Assembly (NCBI GenBank): GCA_016290295.1 | Contig: JAEETJ010000002.1 | Span: 174,355-238,354 of the forward strand | Direction of reading: 5' to 3' | DNA from: Bacteroidales bacterium | GTDB lineage: Bacteria > Bacteroidota > Bacteroidia > Bacteroidales > WCHB1-69 | Length of the DNA: 64,000 nt | Shown here: one piece after another, positions 37,612 through 45,517 of the stretch | How positions within the stretch are numbered: position 1 is the first letter of the stretch | Layout of the letters: each line of letters opens with the position of its first letter | Notes under the pieces: model-generated | What the model saw: only the letters and a program-made list of their open reading frames with translations | What the model was told of the DNA's origin: nothing | Databases searched by the model: none | Position numbers and translations under genes: made by a program

Positions 37612-38487
37612 TTATTTGTCCTCTCGTAAGACTGTCACATGGGGAAGCCCAAATTTTTCTCTAATTACATTCAATATTAAATCGGTTGAGAATCTGAATA
37701 GCAACGCACTTTCGTCTTTACTCAAAGATTCATGAGGGAGCACTCGTGCTTTATCCTTCACATAATGTCTGCTTTCCTTACGGCTGTTTGATAATCCTAT
37801 TAATTCTTTAATGGTATGTTCCCTATATACATTTTTTAGTTCTGGAAAATAACAATTAATTCTATTGTCTTTTTGTCCTTCTATAGGATACAGGGCATTT
37901 ATAATTTCCAAAGCTTTTCCAATTAACATATACACATTGGAATCCGTCGATGTAAAAATAGCATGATTCAAAAAAATGAGAAATTTTACTTCATCACCCA
38001 TCGAATCATAGTTGTCCATCAGTATTTTCAACTCTTCTAATGGAGAATTGTCAATTATCGAATAATGTTTTATACCTATAGAGACACTTGTTTTGATTTC
38101 TTTTTTTAGTGGATCCTTATTAGACTCTTTCAATTTGTTGTAGTTCATTTCCCAACCCTTAGGGGAGTCATCGTAATTGATAATTGACATTCCATTAATT
38201 CGACTCATATTTTTGGGACCGTTAAGAGTAGGCAATCCACAGAATGGGATAAAATGTGTTATTCTGTTAACCACCGTTTCTCCTCTAATTCTATAATCAT
38301 TCAGCTCTTCTTCTGTTTCAATATTGGGAGAAGTAACAACTATCAAGTATTTGGACAAATGAGGCTGTTTCTCATCCAATACATACTTGTCAGACACTGT
38401 CCACTTATTGTATTCAAACCTACAGTCCGAATAATTCTTTATTTCGACATCCAAAGCATTTGATATGAATGATAGTTTCTTCTCCAT
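37612..38487 (-). CDS. Unknown protein in the defence unit
   Basis: A 291-residue protein that I do not recognise. It has no signal peptide or membrane segment. The first half is beta-rich (KYLIVVTSPNIETEEELND); the second is helical, with FLIFLNHAIFTSTDSNVYMLIGKALEIINALY and REHTIKELIGLSNSRKESRHYVKD, a layout that recalls HEPN-like or sensor helical domains, but no R-x4-6-H motif can be fixed with confidence. The region is AT-rich. Its start overlaps the mod stop in a TAATG, so it is translated with Mod, which argues for a role tied to modification. Confidence 0.75.
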   Translation of the reverse strand: MEKKLSFISNALDVEIKNYSDCRFEYNKWTVSDKYVLDEKQPHLSKYLIVVTSPNIETEEELNDYRIRGETVVNRITHFIPFCGLPTLNGPKNMSRINGMSIINYDDSPKGWEMNYNKLKESNKDPLKKEIKTSVSIGIKHYSIIDNSPLEELKILMDNYDSMGDEVKFLIFLNHAIFTSTDSNVYMLIGKALEIINALYPIEGQKDNRINCYFPELKNVYREHTIKELIGLSNSRKESRHYVKDKARVLPHESLSKDESALLFRFSTDLILNVIREKFGLPHVTVLREDK

Positions 38488-40391
38488 TACAAAATCCTCC
38501 TAATAGTCTCCTTGCTATACTCCTCCCAAATCTGCTCGAAGTTGTCCGCCACGTTGTCGGTGGCGAGACTGCTGTCGCGCATGACGAAGTAGTAAGGCTT
38601 TTGGCGGGCGATTTCGGTGATAGTGGTTTCGTTCACATCCGTATCGAAGCAGGCCATGAGGTAGCCGTTGGCAACGCTCCACACAGTTTTTCCCGCCAGC
38701 TCTTGCTTTTCAATCTTGGCCGAAAGCTCGATGCCGAGTTCTATCATGGCTTGGAAGAGCAGGTCTTCTTCCGTACGGTCGGGCCTGATGTTGTCCTCGA
38801 AAAGCAAATTCTCGTTGAACTGCTCGGGCGAGTAATACACATCCTGCATGTTGGAACTGTCGAGTTTGAGCACACGGAAACCTGTATCTAAAGGCTTTTG
38901 CTCTCCACTGAACAAATCTGCTTGTTTTGTTTTTTGCTCCTCAACAATTTTCTTTCCGGCTCGACGAATACGCTCCTTGCCTATTTCGCAAATGTTCTTG
39001 TAGCCAGCCTTATAAGCTTCGCTTTTCTCATCAGTTGCTTCGGGCAGTTGTACCATGATGAATTTGCGGTTGCCTCCATCTTCTGCATTGAGTTGCATCA
39101 CAGCATGTGCTGTAGTGGCAGATCCTGAAAAAAAGTCGAGAATCAGGGAACCTTTATCAACTACGGGTTCAATAAATCTCCTTAATAAAACACTTGGCTT
39201 AGGATTTTCAAAATTATCTTTTTTCCCGAACAAATCTGTCAATTCATTTGACCCATCACCTGTATTTGCAACTTCATACAAAATACTTCGTTCCTTTATC
39301 GTTTTACTTTGTCCTTCAAAATACTCTTTTTCATATGGGACCCAAGAACCTTGCTTTTTCTCCCAATAGATAAGATCATTTTCAATAATCTCATCCATTC
39401 GATTTTTTCCAACTCGCCACCTGCCATCTCCCCCATCAGGTGAGATAGGAAAGACTTCTATTCCATCAGGTGCAATAATTGGAAAATACATGGAAGGCCT
39501 ATCTTCTCTTCTCGCTGTATTACCCCACTTTGCTAATTTAGTTATTTTAAAGGAACCATTCCTATCAACCTTGTTATATTCAGAAGAATCTCTCTCTATA
39601 GTTTTATCTTTCCATAAAACACATTCACTCTTGCGATAAACAACTATATACTCATGTTCAACGACAAAATATTCTTTTGCCTGACCTCCTCCATTTTTCT
39701 TTCTCCATATAAAAGTCCCCATCCTGTTAGATGCTCCAAAGATTTCATCACAGATGCATCTCAAATTTCGTATTTCATTCTCATCAATACTAATATAAAT
39801 CACCCCATCATCACTCAACAAATCCTTGGCCACTTTTAAGCGAGGGTAAATCATATTGAGCCAATCGGTGTGGAAGCGGCCATTACTCTCAGGATTAGCT
39901 ACGAGGTGGTTGCCATCCTCATCCTCCTGCCCGCTGTTATGGATATACTCTCCGGCACTTTGAGCGAAGTCGTCGTTATACACGAAGTCATTACCCGTGT
40001 TGTAGGGCGGATCAATGTAAATCATCTTCACCTTGCCGAGGTAGTTCTCACGTAACAGCTTTAGCACCTGCAGGTTGTCGCCTTCAATATAGAGGTTTTG
40101 CGTAGTGTCGAAGTCCACACTCTCTTCGCGACAAGGACGCAACGTGTCGGTGGTCGGTGCATTGGCCAGTCGGATGGCATTGCGCTTGTCGGGCCAAGTG
40201 AACTGGTAGCGTTCCTCAGGGCCTTCCACGATGCTCTTCGAGAGTTCCTGCCGCAGCAGGTCGAAGTCTATGGCCGTCTCAGGCTTGCCGTTCTCGTCCA
40301 GCCGCTCGGTTAGGCAGTTGGGGAAGAGTTCCCCTATGCGCTTTATGTTTTCGTCCACGATGTTGGTGGTTTGCATATTGAGTTTATCCAT
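38487..40391 (-). CDS. mod: Type III DNA methyltransferase, Mod subunit
   Basis: Adenine-N6 methyltransferase of the beta class, 634 residues. Motif IV DPPYNTGNDF starts at 127; the AdoMet motif I DFFSGSATTAHAV is at 419-431; thus the order is IV, recognition region, I, as in type III Mod. It supplies DNA recognition to Res. The recognition region (about 200-415, nt 39150-39790) is much more AT-rich than the ends of the gene, a sign of domain replacement. M6 is an alternative start. Ten bases separate it from the TOPRIM gene upstream; it overlaps the unknown gene downstream by 1 base. Confidence 0.93.
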   Translation of the reverse strand: MDKLNMQTTNIVDENIKRIGELFPNCLTERLDENGKPETAIDFDLLRQELSKSIVEGPEERYQFTWPDKRNAIRLANAPTTDTLRPCREESVDFDTTQNLYIEGDNLQVLKLLRENYLGKVKMIYIDPPYNTGNDFVYNDDFAQSAGEYIHNSGQEDEDGNHLVANPESNGRFHTDWLNMIYPRLKVAKDLLSDDGVIYISIDENEIRNLRCICDEIFGASNRMGTFIWRKKNGGGQAKEYFVVEHEYIVVYRKSECVLWKDKTIERDSSEYNKVDRNGSFKITKLAKWGNTARREDRPSMYFPIIAPDGIEVFPISPDGGDGRWRVGKNRMDEIIENDLIYWEKKQGSWVPYEKEYFEGQSKTIKERSILYEVANTGDGSNELTDLFGKKDNFENPKPSVLLRRFIEPVVDKGSLILDFFSGSATTAHAVMQLNAEDGGNRKFIMVQLPEATDEKSEAYKAGYKNICEIGKERIRRAGKKIVEEQKTKQADLFSGEQKPLDTGFRVLKLDSSNMQDVYYSPEQFNENLLFEDNIRPDRTEEDLLFQAMIELGIELSAKIEKQELAGKTVWSVANGYLMACFDTDVNETTITEIARQKPYYFVMRDSSLATDNVADNFEQIWEEYSKETIRRIL

Positions 40392-40400
40392 ACTTAAGTA

Positions 40401-41030
40401 TTATTTCAATTCTATTCCAAGTAATTTCTCAAACTCTTTCAATTCCTTCTTCCTCGCTTCTCTGATTTTGCCGATGTCGAGTTTGTCAATGATGGGTTTG
40501 ATTTTCAATTTCCCTTTGTGTCTGTCATATACCATGCTCTTCTTCATGAACAAATATTTCACTTTTTCCTGTCCTAAACTGCCTTTGAGTTTGGTGTCTA
40601 TGGGCAAACCGAGAGCTTGAAGCAGTCCGTCCAAGTCTTCCAACATCCAGTCCTCAATGCTGGTCTTGGCTTTTATACGACTGAAATGGGATATGTCATA
40701 TTGCCGTTTCAAATTGTCTTCTACTTTTTTCCAATTAGGTTCTTCTTGAATTCCTTTCTCGAAAATGTCCGTGTCATATTCGCAGCACACCGTGTTGAAC
40801 TCTACTTGCATTTTGTTGTTTGTCTGTTGGATTTGGGAGAGTTTCTTCTTCATCTTGCTTTCACTTGGGAAACCATTGGTGTTTTTGACTTCCAAATCAT
40901 CATGACAACGCCAACCGTTTTCTCGATAAAAATCAAGAAGTCTGTTGATAATCAGCTCATCAGCATCTCCTTCAACAAAGATAACGATGACTGTCTTCTT
41001 GTTTTGAATATCTTGTTTACGTCCTGCCAT
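40401..41030 (-). CDS. TOPRIM-fold protein, partner of AAA ATPase
   Basis: A 209-residue protein. TVIVIFVEGDADELIINRLL (about 13-32) carries the TOPRIM glutamate; EYDTDIF (about 84-90) carries a DxD. The SIEDWMLED segment (about 124-132) is like the conserved helix found in RloB, DUF4276 and OLD-type TOPRIM proteins. These features indicate a metal-dependent nuclease or nucleotidyl-handling domain. Only one base separates it from the stop of the ATPase gene, so they form a pair like AriA/AriB (PARIS), RloA/RloB or a split OLD nuclease. Exact family not determined. Confidence 0.78.
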   Translation of the reverse strand: MAGRKQDIQNKKTVIVIFVEGDADELIINRLLDFYRENGWRCHDDLEVKNTNGFPSESKMKKKLSQIQQTNNKMQVEFNTVCCEYDTDIFEKGIQEEPNWKKVEDNLKRQYDISHFSRIKAKTSIEDWMLEDLDGLLQALGLPIDTKLKGSLGQEKVKYLFMKKSMVYDRHKGKLKIKPIIDKLDIGKIREARKKELKEFEKLLGIELK

Positions 41031-41031
41031 G

Positions 41032-42330
41032 CTATTCTACATCTTTAGGTGTAAAGAAAAGCTCAATCAGAGACGGGTCTGTCTCAGTGTCAAGCATCAA
41101 ATCAAACAAGTATTCACCCAAAGCCATGTCCCCAGCACCGGCTATGGACAAGACCGACTTGACTTTTGAGGGTTTGATCGTACGGAAATCCACTACACCT
41201 TTATCAGACGGGAGACCAACATAGAGTTGCTTTGCCGTCAGGTTTTTCGCCACATTCGGTGAGTGGCTGGTGAACAATAACTTAGTGTCCCCTTTCATTT
41301 CAGCAATGACTGAGAGTAGTGCTTGCATTAAGTTGGGATGTATGGAGTTCTCCAATTCCTCAATGAACAACAATTGAGTTCCTTCTTTACGAGCGCGGAT
41401 GATGCAAGTTAACAAAAAAAGTATTTTCATGCTGCCCGTTGAGAGATATTGCAGTCGTGTAGCCTGATTGTTGTAAACCTCTTTGACCATGATGTCGTAT
41501 GAATCTGGGTAAGTGAAAGGAGCATCTTTGTCCACTTGTGTTCTTAAACTTATTCGAATAGGTTTCATGGATTCAATATTTGGCAAAAGAATCTGTATGG
41601 CAGAAAACAAATAATCGTATGTGCCCTTGTCTTCTTTTTTTAAATCGAAAAGGTAAGAGGGAACCCAATCCCCAATGGAAATCCGGGTGCCGCTTTTATG
41701 AACCTTTAATCGTGGGGCGAAATGCATTTCAGGATTCGTAAGAGAATCAATACCCTGAATGTTTATTTCTAAAACAGCTTCAATGTCAGAATGGTAAAAT
41801 AAATCATCAAAGTACGACAATTTATTAATTACTAATTCGTGTGGTCCAATAACCAACGACTTGTCACATCGTCCCGTAATGCTGGGGAGATATTTCGCGC
41901 TGTCTGCAGCATTTCGTTGGAAGATAGTGGCAAATTTAGGTCTTTCTTTAGTATTGTCTCGGATTTTAAAAAATTCACCAAAAATTCTCCCGTCAATGAT
42001 GTGATCACCTGCTAGATTATTCTGAAACCAATTAAATTGATATCCATACTGAAAATCGCGGTTTGCATCCAATGAACCCTCTAAAATGAACACATAGGGT
42101 TTCCCTGCTATAGATTTGTTAATAGAGATATCCGCAATCGACTGCATCATAAGTGTTTTTTTCTCAGAAGGGGCTATCATGAAGTTGTACCCGAATCCAA
42201 TGGCGGAGAGAATATTACTTTTGCCATAATTGTTAGGGGCCAACAAACAGGTGATATCCTGTAGATCAATTGTTGTGGACAAAATATTCCGGTAACCTTT
42301 TACTGTGATTGATTTAATCGAAATTGACAT
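41032..42330 (-). CDS. AAA (SMC/ABC-like) ATPase, defence ATPase
   Basis: A 432-residue ABC-type ATPase of the AAA_15/AAA_21 group. It begins KSITVKGYRNILSTTIDL, Walker A is LLAPNNYGKSNILSAIG (about 31-47), the signature-like LQYLSTGSMKILFLL comes at about 297-311, Walker B is LLFIEELENSIHP, and the switch histidine is in LLFTSHSPNVAK. The C-terminus ends DPSLIELFFTPKDVE. It has no nuclease domain of its own; the next gene supplies a TOPRIM domain. It is the first gene of the unit, directly behind the promoter. Confidence 0.85.
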   Translation of the reverse strand: MSISIKSITVKGYRNILSTTIDLQDITCLLAPNNYGKSNILSAIGFGYNFMIAPSEKKTLMMQSIADISINKSIAGKPYVFILEGSLDANRDFQYGYQFNWFQNNLAGDHIIDGRIFGEFFKIRDNTKERPKFATIFQRNAADSAKYLPSITGRCDKSLVIGPHELVINKLSYFDDLFYHSDIEAVLEINIQGIDSLTNPEMHFAPRLKVHKSGTRISIGDWVPSYLFDLKKEDKGTYDYLFSAIQILLPNIESMKPIRISLRTQVDKDAPFTYPDSYDIMVKEVYNNQATRLQYLSTGSMKILFLLTCIIRARKEGTQLLFIEELENSIHPNLMQALLSVIAEMKGDTKLLFTSHSPNVAKNLTAKQLYVGLPSDKGVVDFRTIKPSKVKSVLSIAGAGDMALGEYLFDLMLDTETDPSLIELFFTPKDVE

Positions 42331-42355
42331 TTTCGTTTATTTTATATTATTGCCG

Positions 42356-42363
42356 CAAAAATA
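42356..42363 (-). promoter_or_regulatory. -7 box (TATTTTTG) for the defence unit
   Basis: TATTTTTG followed by CGG on the minus strand, 26 nt before the ATPase ATG. It is the only clear promoter box ahead of the seven genes. Confidence 0.65.
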
Positions 42364-42367
42364 CAAA

Positions 42368-42412
42368 AATAATTTTATATATGCAAAAATTTATTGCACA
42401 TATAAAATTATT
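42368..42412. promoter_or_regulatory. 19-7-19 inverted repeat upstream of the defence promoter
   Basis: Left arm AATAATTTTATATATGCAA (42368-42386), 7-bp centre AAATTTA, right arm TTGCACATATAAAATTATT (42394-42412); 18 of 19 positions match. It covers the region just upstream of the -7 box, where a repressor would block transcription. It could also serve as an AT-rich terminator of the radical SAM gene. Confidence 0.6.
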
Positions 42413-42441
42413 TTTAAATCAAAAAAAAGAAAACTGCTACT

Positions 42442-43197
42442 CTACCCTCTTATCTGCACCTTAAATCCTTCGTCAATCAATGGTTGAACGAGGGTTCGCA
42501 TTTCGGTTTCGGTGAATTTTTGAAGGCCTTCTTCAGGTGTGGGTCGGTCGATGGTGTAAACCATGATCTCTCGGGGACGTAACTCACGTACAATATCCAT
42601 CCAGCCATTGATGACCTCAGGCGAGGCGGAGTCGAAATTACGACTGCGAAGCATCATGGTCTGCAGGACAAAATTGCCTTTGAACTGCTTGAGTGCTGTA
42701 ATGACACGTTGCACATCATACCCCGGTGCCGGCTGGTTAATCTTGGCTATCAGCTCGTTTGTGGGTGCATCGATTTTCATGATGGGATTGTCCACCTTGG
42801 TCAACGCTTCGAAAACAGCGGGAATATGCACCCTGGTGGCATTGGACAGGACAGACACCTTTGCTTTGGGGAAGTATTTGTCACGTAGAGCCAACGTATC
42901 ATCGATAATCTGCGGGAAATCCGGGTTCAGCGTGGATTCGCCATCGCCACTGAAGGTGATAGAGTCTATGGGGGTGTCCTGTTTTTGACATTCTATCAGC
43001 TTGGTTTCCAGTGCCTCGCGCACCTCTGCAGCTTTCGGCAGTCGCTGGTCATTGCGACCATCCTTGTTCCAGCCGCATTCGCAGTAAATGCAGTCGAAAT
43101 TACAAAACTTACCCTCAGTGGGCAACAGGTTCATTCCCAATGAATTGCCCAAACGGCGGGAATGTATTGGTCCGAAAACAGTGTCTTCTCTCAGCAT
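42442..43197 (-). CDS. Radical SAM protein
   Basis: A 251-residue radical SAM enzyme. The cluster motif is FCNFDCIYCECGW (Cys at about 32, 36 and 39; CxxxCxxC), the GGE-like motif appears as TFSGDGESTLNPDF, and VSVLSNATRVH and MKIDAPTNELIAKIN follow. The N-terminal FGPIHSRRLGNSLGMNLLP is typical of a MoaA/PflA-like subgroup of unknown substrate. It has no extra C-terminal cluster domain. It lies downstream of the tudor-like gene (11-bp gap), probably in the same transcript. Confidence 0.88.
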   Translation of the reverse strand: MLREDTVFGPIHSRRLGNSLGMNLLPTEGKFCNFDCIYCECGWNKDGRNDQRLPKAAEVREALETKLIECQKQDTPIDSITFSGDGESTLNPDFPQIIDDTLALRDKYFPKAKVSVLSNATRVHIPAVFEALTKVDNPIMKIDAPTNELIAKINQPAPGYDVQRVITALKQFKGNFVLQTMMLRSRNFDSASPEVINGWMDIVRELRPREIMVYTIDRPTPEEGLQKFTETEMRTLVQPLIDEGFKVQIRG

Positions 43198-43208
43198 AAT
43201 GTCATCAA

Positions 43209-43754
43209 TTATTGTTTACTTCCGACAAAATAGTCGCTTTTGTCATCAAAAAGGATGTTGAAAGAGGTCATGGTACCATATATACGAGTGATATATTGCT
43301 GTAAATTAACCTTTTCCTCATCGGTAAGCGAGTCGCTGCTATTGATATTTTGCTCCAGCACACGGAGGCGGTCACGCATCATCACAATCTTGTGGAAGAA
43401 AGTCTCCACAGGAATCTCTTTGGGTTTCAGCTCAGGGTTGGCTGGCTGCAGAATCATAGTGCCGCCTTCCCATTTCTTACCCAATGCCACACGGTTTTCA
43501 ATAGCGTTGTATTTACCCAAAATGAAGGTCAGTGCACGCTCAAACTCCTTGATATCCAGTCTTGGACGAGAGTCATTATGGTCTGTTTCGTTCGGGGTCA
43601 CAACATCAAAAGAGGCGTTCATTTTGGAGAACTCCACCTCTCCGCCTCGTATAAATACCACCTTGAAAGTCAAATCTTTATTCTCACTGATTATACCCTC
43701 ACCATATTTATCATGCCTGATGCGGGTACCTACACAAAAATCTTTTTCTTCCAT
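43209..43754 (-). CDS. Small tudor-like domain protein, unknown function
   Basis: A 181-residue cytosolic protein. I use the ATG at 43754 (MEEKDFCVGTRIRHDKYGEG), since the promoter box at 43783-43790 rules out the longer start. The first 60 residues resemble the SH3/tudor-like C-terminal domain of UvrD/PcrA (VGTRIRHDKYGEGIISENKD, VVFIRGGEVEF). The rest is helical (FERALTFILGKYNAIE, FFHKIVMMRDRLRVLEQNIN, EEKVNLQQYITRIYGTM). Function unknown; possible nucleic-acid or RNA-polymerase contact is inference from the fold. Confidence 0.7.
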   Translation of the reverse strand: MEEKDFCVGTRIRHDKYGEGIISENKDLTFKVVFIRGGEVEFSKMNASFDVVTPNETDHNDSRPRLDIKEFERALTFILGKYNAIENRVALGKKWEGGTMILQPANPELKPKEIPVETFFHKIVMMRDRLRVLEQNINSSDSLTDEEKVNLQQYITRIYGTMTSFNILFDDKSDYFVGSKQ

Positions 43755-43782
43755 AATTGCAGATTTAGAAAAGTTAAGGATG

Positions 43783-43790
43783 CAAAGATA
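43783..43790 (-). promoter_or_regulatory. -7 box (TATCTTTG) for the tudor-like gene
   Basis: TATCTTTG followed by CA, 28 nt before the ATG at 43754. Confidence 0.65.
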
Positions 43791-43887
43791 CGACTTTTTG
43801 TTGAATTGTAGATTTAACGCTTCCTTATTCACAATCCGTTGTTTACACTTCCTTTTCCTCTTCGACTTTCCTCAATATTTAATATTG

Positions 43888-43895
43888 TATATTTG
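43888..43895 (+). promoter_or_regulatory. -7 box (TATATTTG) for the beta-CASP gene
   Basis: TATATTTG followed by CAG, 28 nt before the ATG at 43924. Confidence 0.7.
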
Positions 43896-43923
43896 CAGAT
43901 TATAATTCTAAAATCATTCGAAA

Positions 43924-45327
43924 ATGAAACTTGATTTTTTAGGTGCGACAGAAGAGGTGACCGGTAGTAAATTCCTGTTAACCACACAGAAAGGCACCAA
44001 AATTTTGCTTGATTGCGGTATGTACCAAGGTAAAGGCTTAGAGACCGACAGCATGAACCGCGACTTAGGCTTCGACCCCAAGGAAATTGACTATATCTTG
44101 CTGTCGCACGCCCATATAGACCATTCGGGACTGATTCCTTACATTTGGAAATTAGGCTTCCGGGGCACGGTGTTCTGCACCCATGCCACCCGCGACCTGT
44201 GCTCCATCATGTTGCCCGACTCTGGCCGTATTCAAGAGACTGATACCATCCAGTTCAACAAAAAACGCAGCAAGCAAGGACTGCCACCCGTGGAACCCAT
44301 CTATACCATGGAAGATGCCGCCAACGCCATGTCGCTGTTTGCCAGCTGGCCCTACGACCATGAGTTTTTCATTGAAGAAGGTTTTTCGGTGAAATTCATT
44401 GACACTGGTCACATGTTAGGTAGCAGCGCCATATATATCAGTTTCAAGGAAGGACGACGCAAGCGCACACTCTGTTACACGGGCGATGTGGGCCGTTACA
44501 ACAAGCGCATTCTGCCGGATCCCAAGCCTTTCCCGCAGGCCGACTATATCATCACCGAGTCCACCTACGGTGACCGCCTGCATCCATCTATCGACAATGC
44601 GGAGCAGGAGTTGGCCCTCATCGTCAAGGATGCTTGTGCCCAGAACCGTGGCAAACTGCTGATACCGTCCTTCGCCATCGGCCGTACCCAAGACATTGTG
44701 TTTGCCCTTCACCGCCTGAAATTGGCTGGCGACCTGCCCGATGTGGAAATCTTCGTGGACAGTCCCTTGGCAGTGTCCGCCACCAACATTTTCCGCTTGC
44801 ATAAGGACTGCTTTAATGCTGATATGCAGGAATTTATGGAAAGTTCCGAAGACCCCTTCGGCTTCGAGAAACTGCATTATGTGCGTACTATCGATGATTC
44901 GAAAAGACTTAATACTTACAACCGCCCCTGCATCATCATTTCCGCATCAGGGATGATGGAAGCCGGCCGTATCAAACACCACTTGGCCAACAACATTGAG
45001 AATCCCCGCACCACCATATTGTGCGTGGGCTACTGCTCCCCTACTACCTTGGGTGCCAAGATTATGCGTGGTGACAAAATTGTATCCATCTTCGGCATTA
45101 CCTACAAAGTCAAGGCTGAGCTGAAATCCATCGAGGCCTTCTCTGGTCATGCAGACTACCACGAACTGATCCAGTATCTTTCTTGTCAGAACAAAAAGAA
45201 AATCAAGAAGATGTACATCGTCCATGGCGAAGGCGACACCCGCGAACGCTATGCCGAGCACTTGAAAGAAGCGGGCTTTGCCACTGCAACGGTGCCGAGC
45301 TTTAGAGACTCCGTTGAGCTCAGTTAA
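43924..45327 (+). CDS. Metallo-beta-lactamase / beta-CASP RNase-like protein
   Basis: A 467-residue protein of the beta-CASP group (CPSF73/Ysh1-like), usually RNA-processing nucleases. Metal motifs: LSHAHIDHSG (about 59-68), DTGHMLGSSA (about 160-169), YTGDVG (about 181-186) and ESTYGDR (about 206-212). The beta-CASP domain (about 215-360) includes IPSFAIGRTQDIVF and IISASGMMEAGRIKHHL. The RMMBL end has FSGHADYHEL and IVHGEGDTRERYAEHL. All metal ligands appear present. It has its own promoter. Confidence 0.93.
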   Translation: MKLDFLGATEEVTGSKFLLTTQKGTKILLDCGMYQGKGLETDSMNRDLGFDPKEIDYILLSHAHIDHSGLIPYIWKLGFRGTVFCTHATRDLCSIMLPDSGRIQETDTIQFNKKRSKQGLPPVEPIYTMEDAANAMSLFASWPYDHEFFIEEGFSVKFIDTGHMLGSSAIYISFKEGRRKRTLCYTGDVGRYNKRILPDPKPFPQADYIITESTYGDRLHPSIDNAEQELALIVKDACAQNRGKLLIPSFAIGRTQDIVFALHRLKLAGDLPDVEIFVDSPLAVSATNIFRLHKDCFNADMQEFMESSEDPFGFEKLHYVRTIDDSKRLNTYNRPCIIISASGMMEAGRIKHHLANNIENPRTTILCVGYCSPTTLGAKIMRGDKIVSIFGITYKVKAELKSIEAFSGHADYHELIQYLSCQNKKKIKKMYIVHGEGDTRERYAEHLKEAGFATATVPSFRDSVELS

Positions 45328-45355
45328 CAGTTAACAATTAACAATTAATAGTTAT
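45323..45355. repeat. Short-period AT-rich repeat tract
   Basis: AGTTAACAGTTAACAATTAA-type iterations; the tract contains the stop codon of the beta-CASP gene. Confidence 0.6.
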
Positions 45356-45398
45356 ACTACCCTGCGCTTCGGGCACCCCTTCTAAAAGAAGGGGAATT
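45356..45398. repeat. GC-rich palindromic repeat, family B copy 2
   Basis: ACTACCCTGCGCTTCGGGC then CCCCTTC-TAAAA-GAAGGGG and AATT; matches 26822-26863 apart from the first hairpin loop. Confidence 0.7.
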
Positions 45399-45462
45399 CA
45401 AAATTCAAAATTCAAAATTCATAATTCTGTAATCCTGTAATCCTGTAATCTATTAATCTTCT
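45395..45462. repeat. Short-period repeats (AATTCAAA and CCTGTAAT types)
   Basis: AATTCAAAATTCAAAATTC with a 10-base period, then TAATCCTGTAATCCTGTAAT; these follow directly after the family B palindrome. Confidence 0.65.
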
Positions 45463-45517
45463 TAAATACATAACTCTAACCATCTTTCCACATAAAAACA
45501 ATTATCACATTAAAAAT

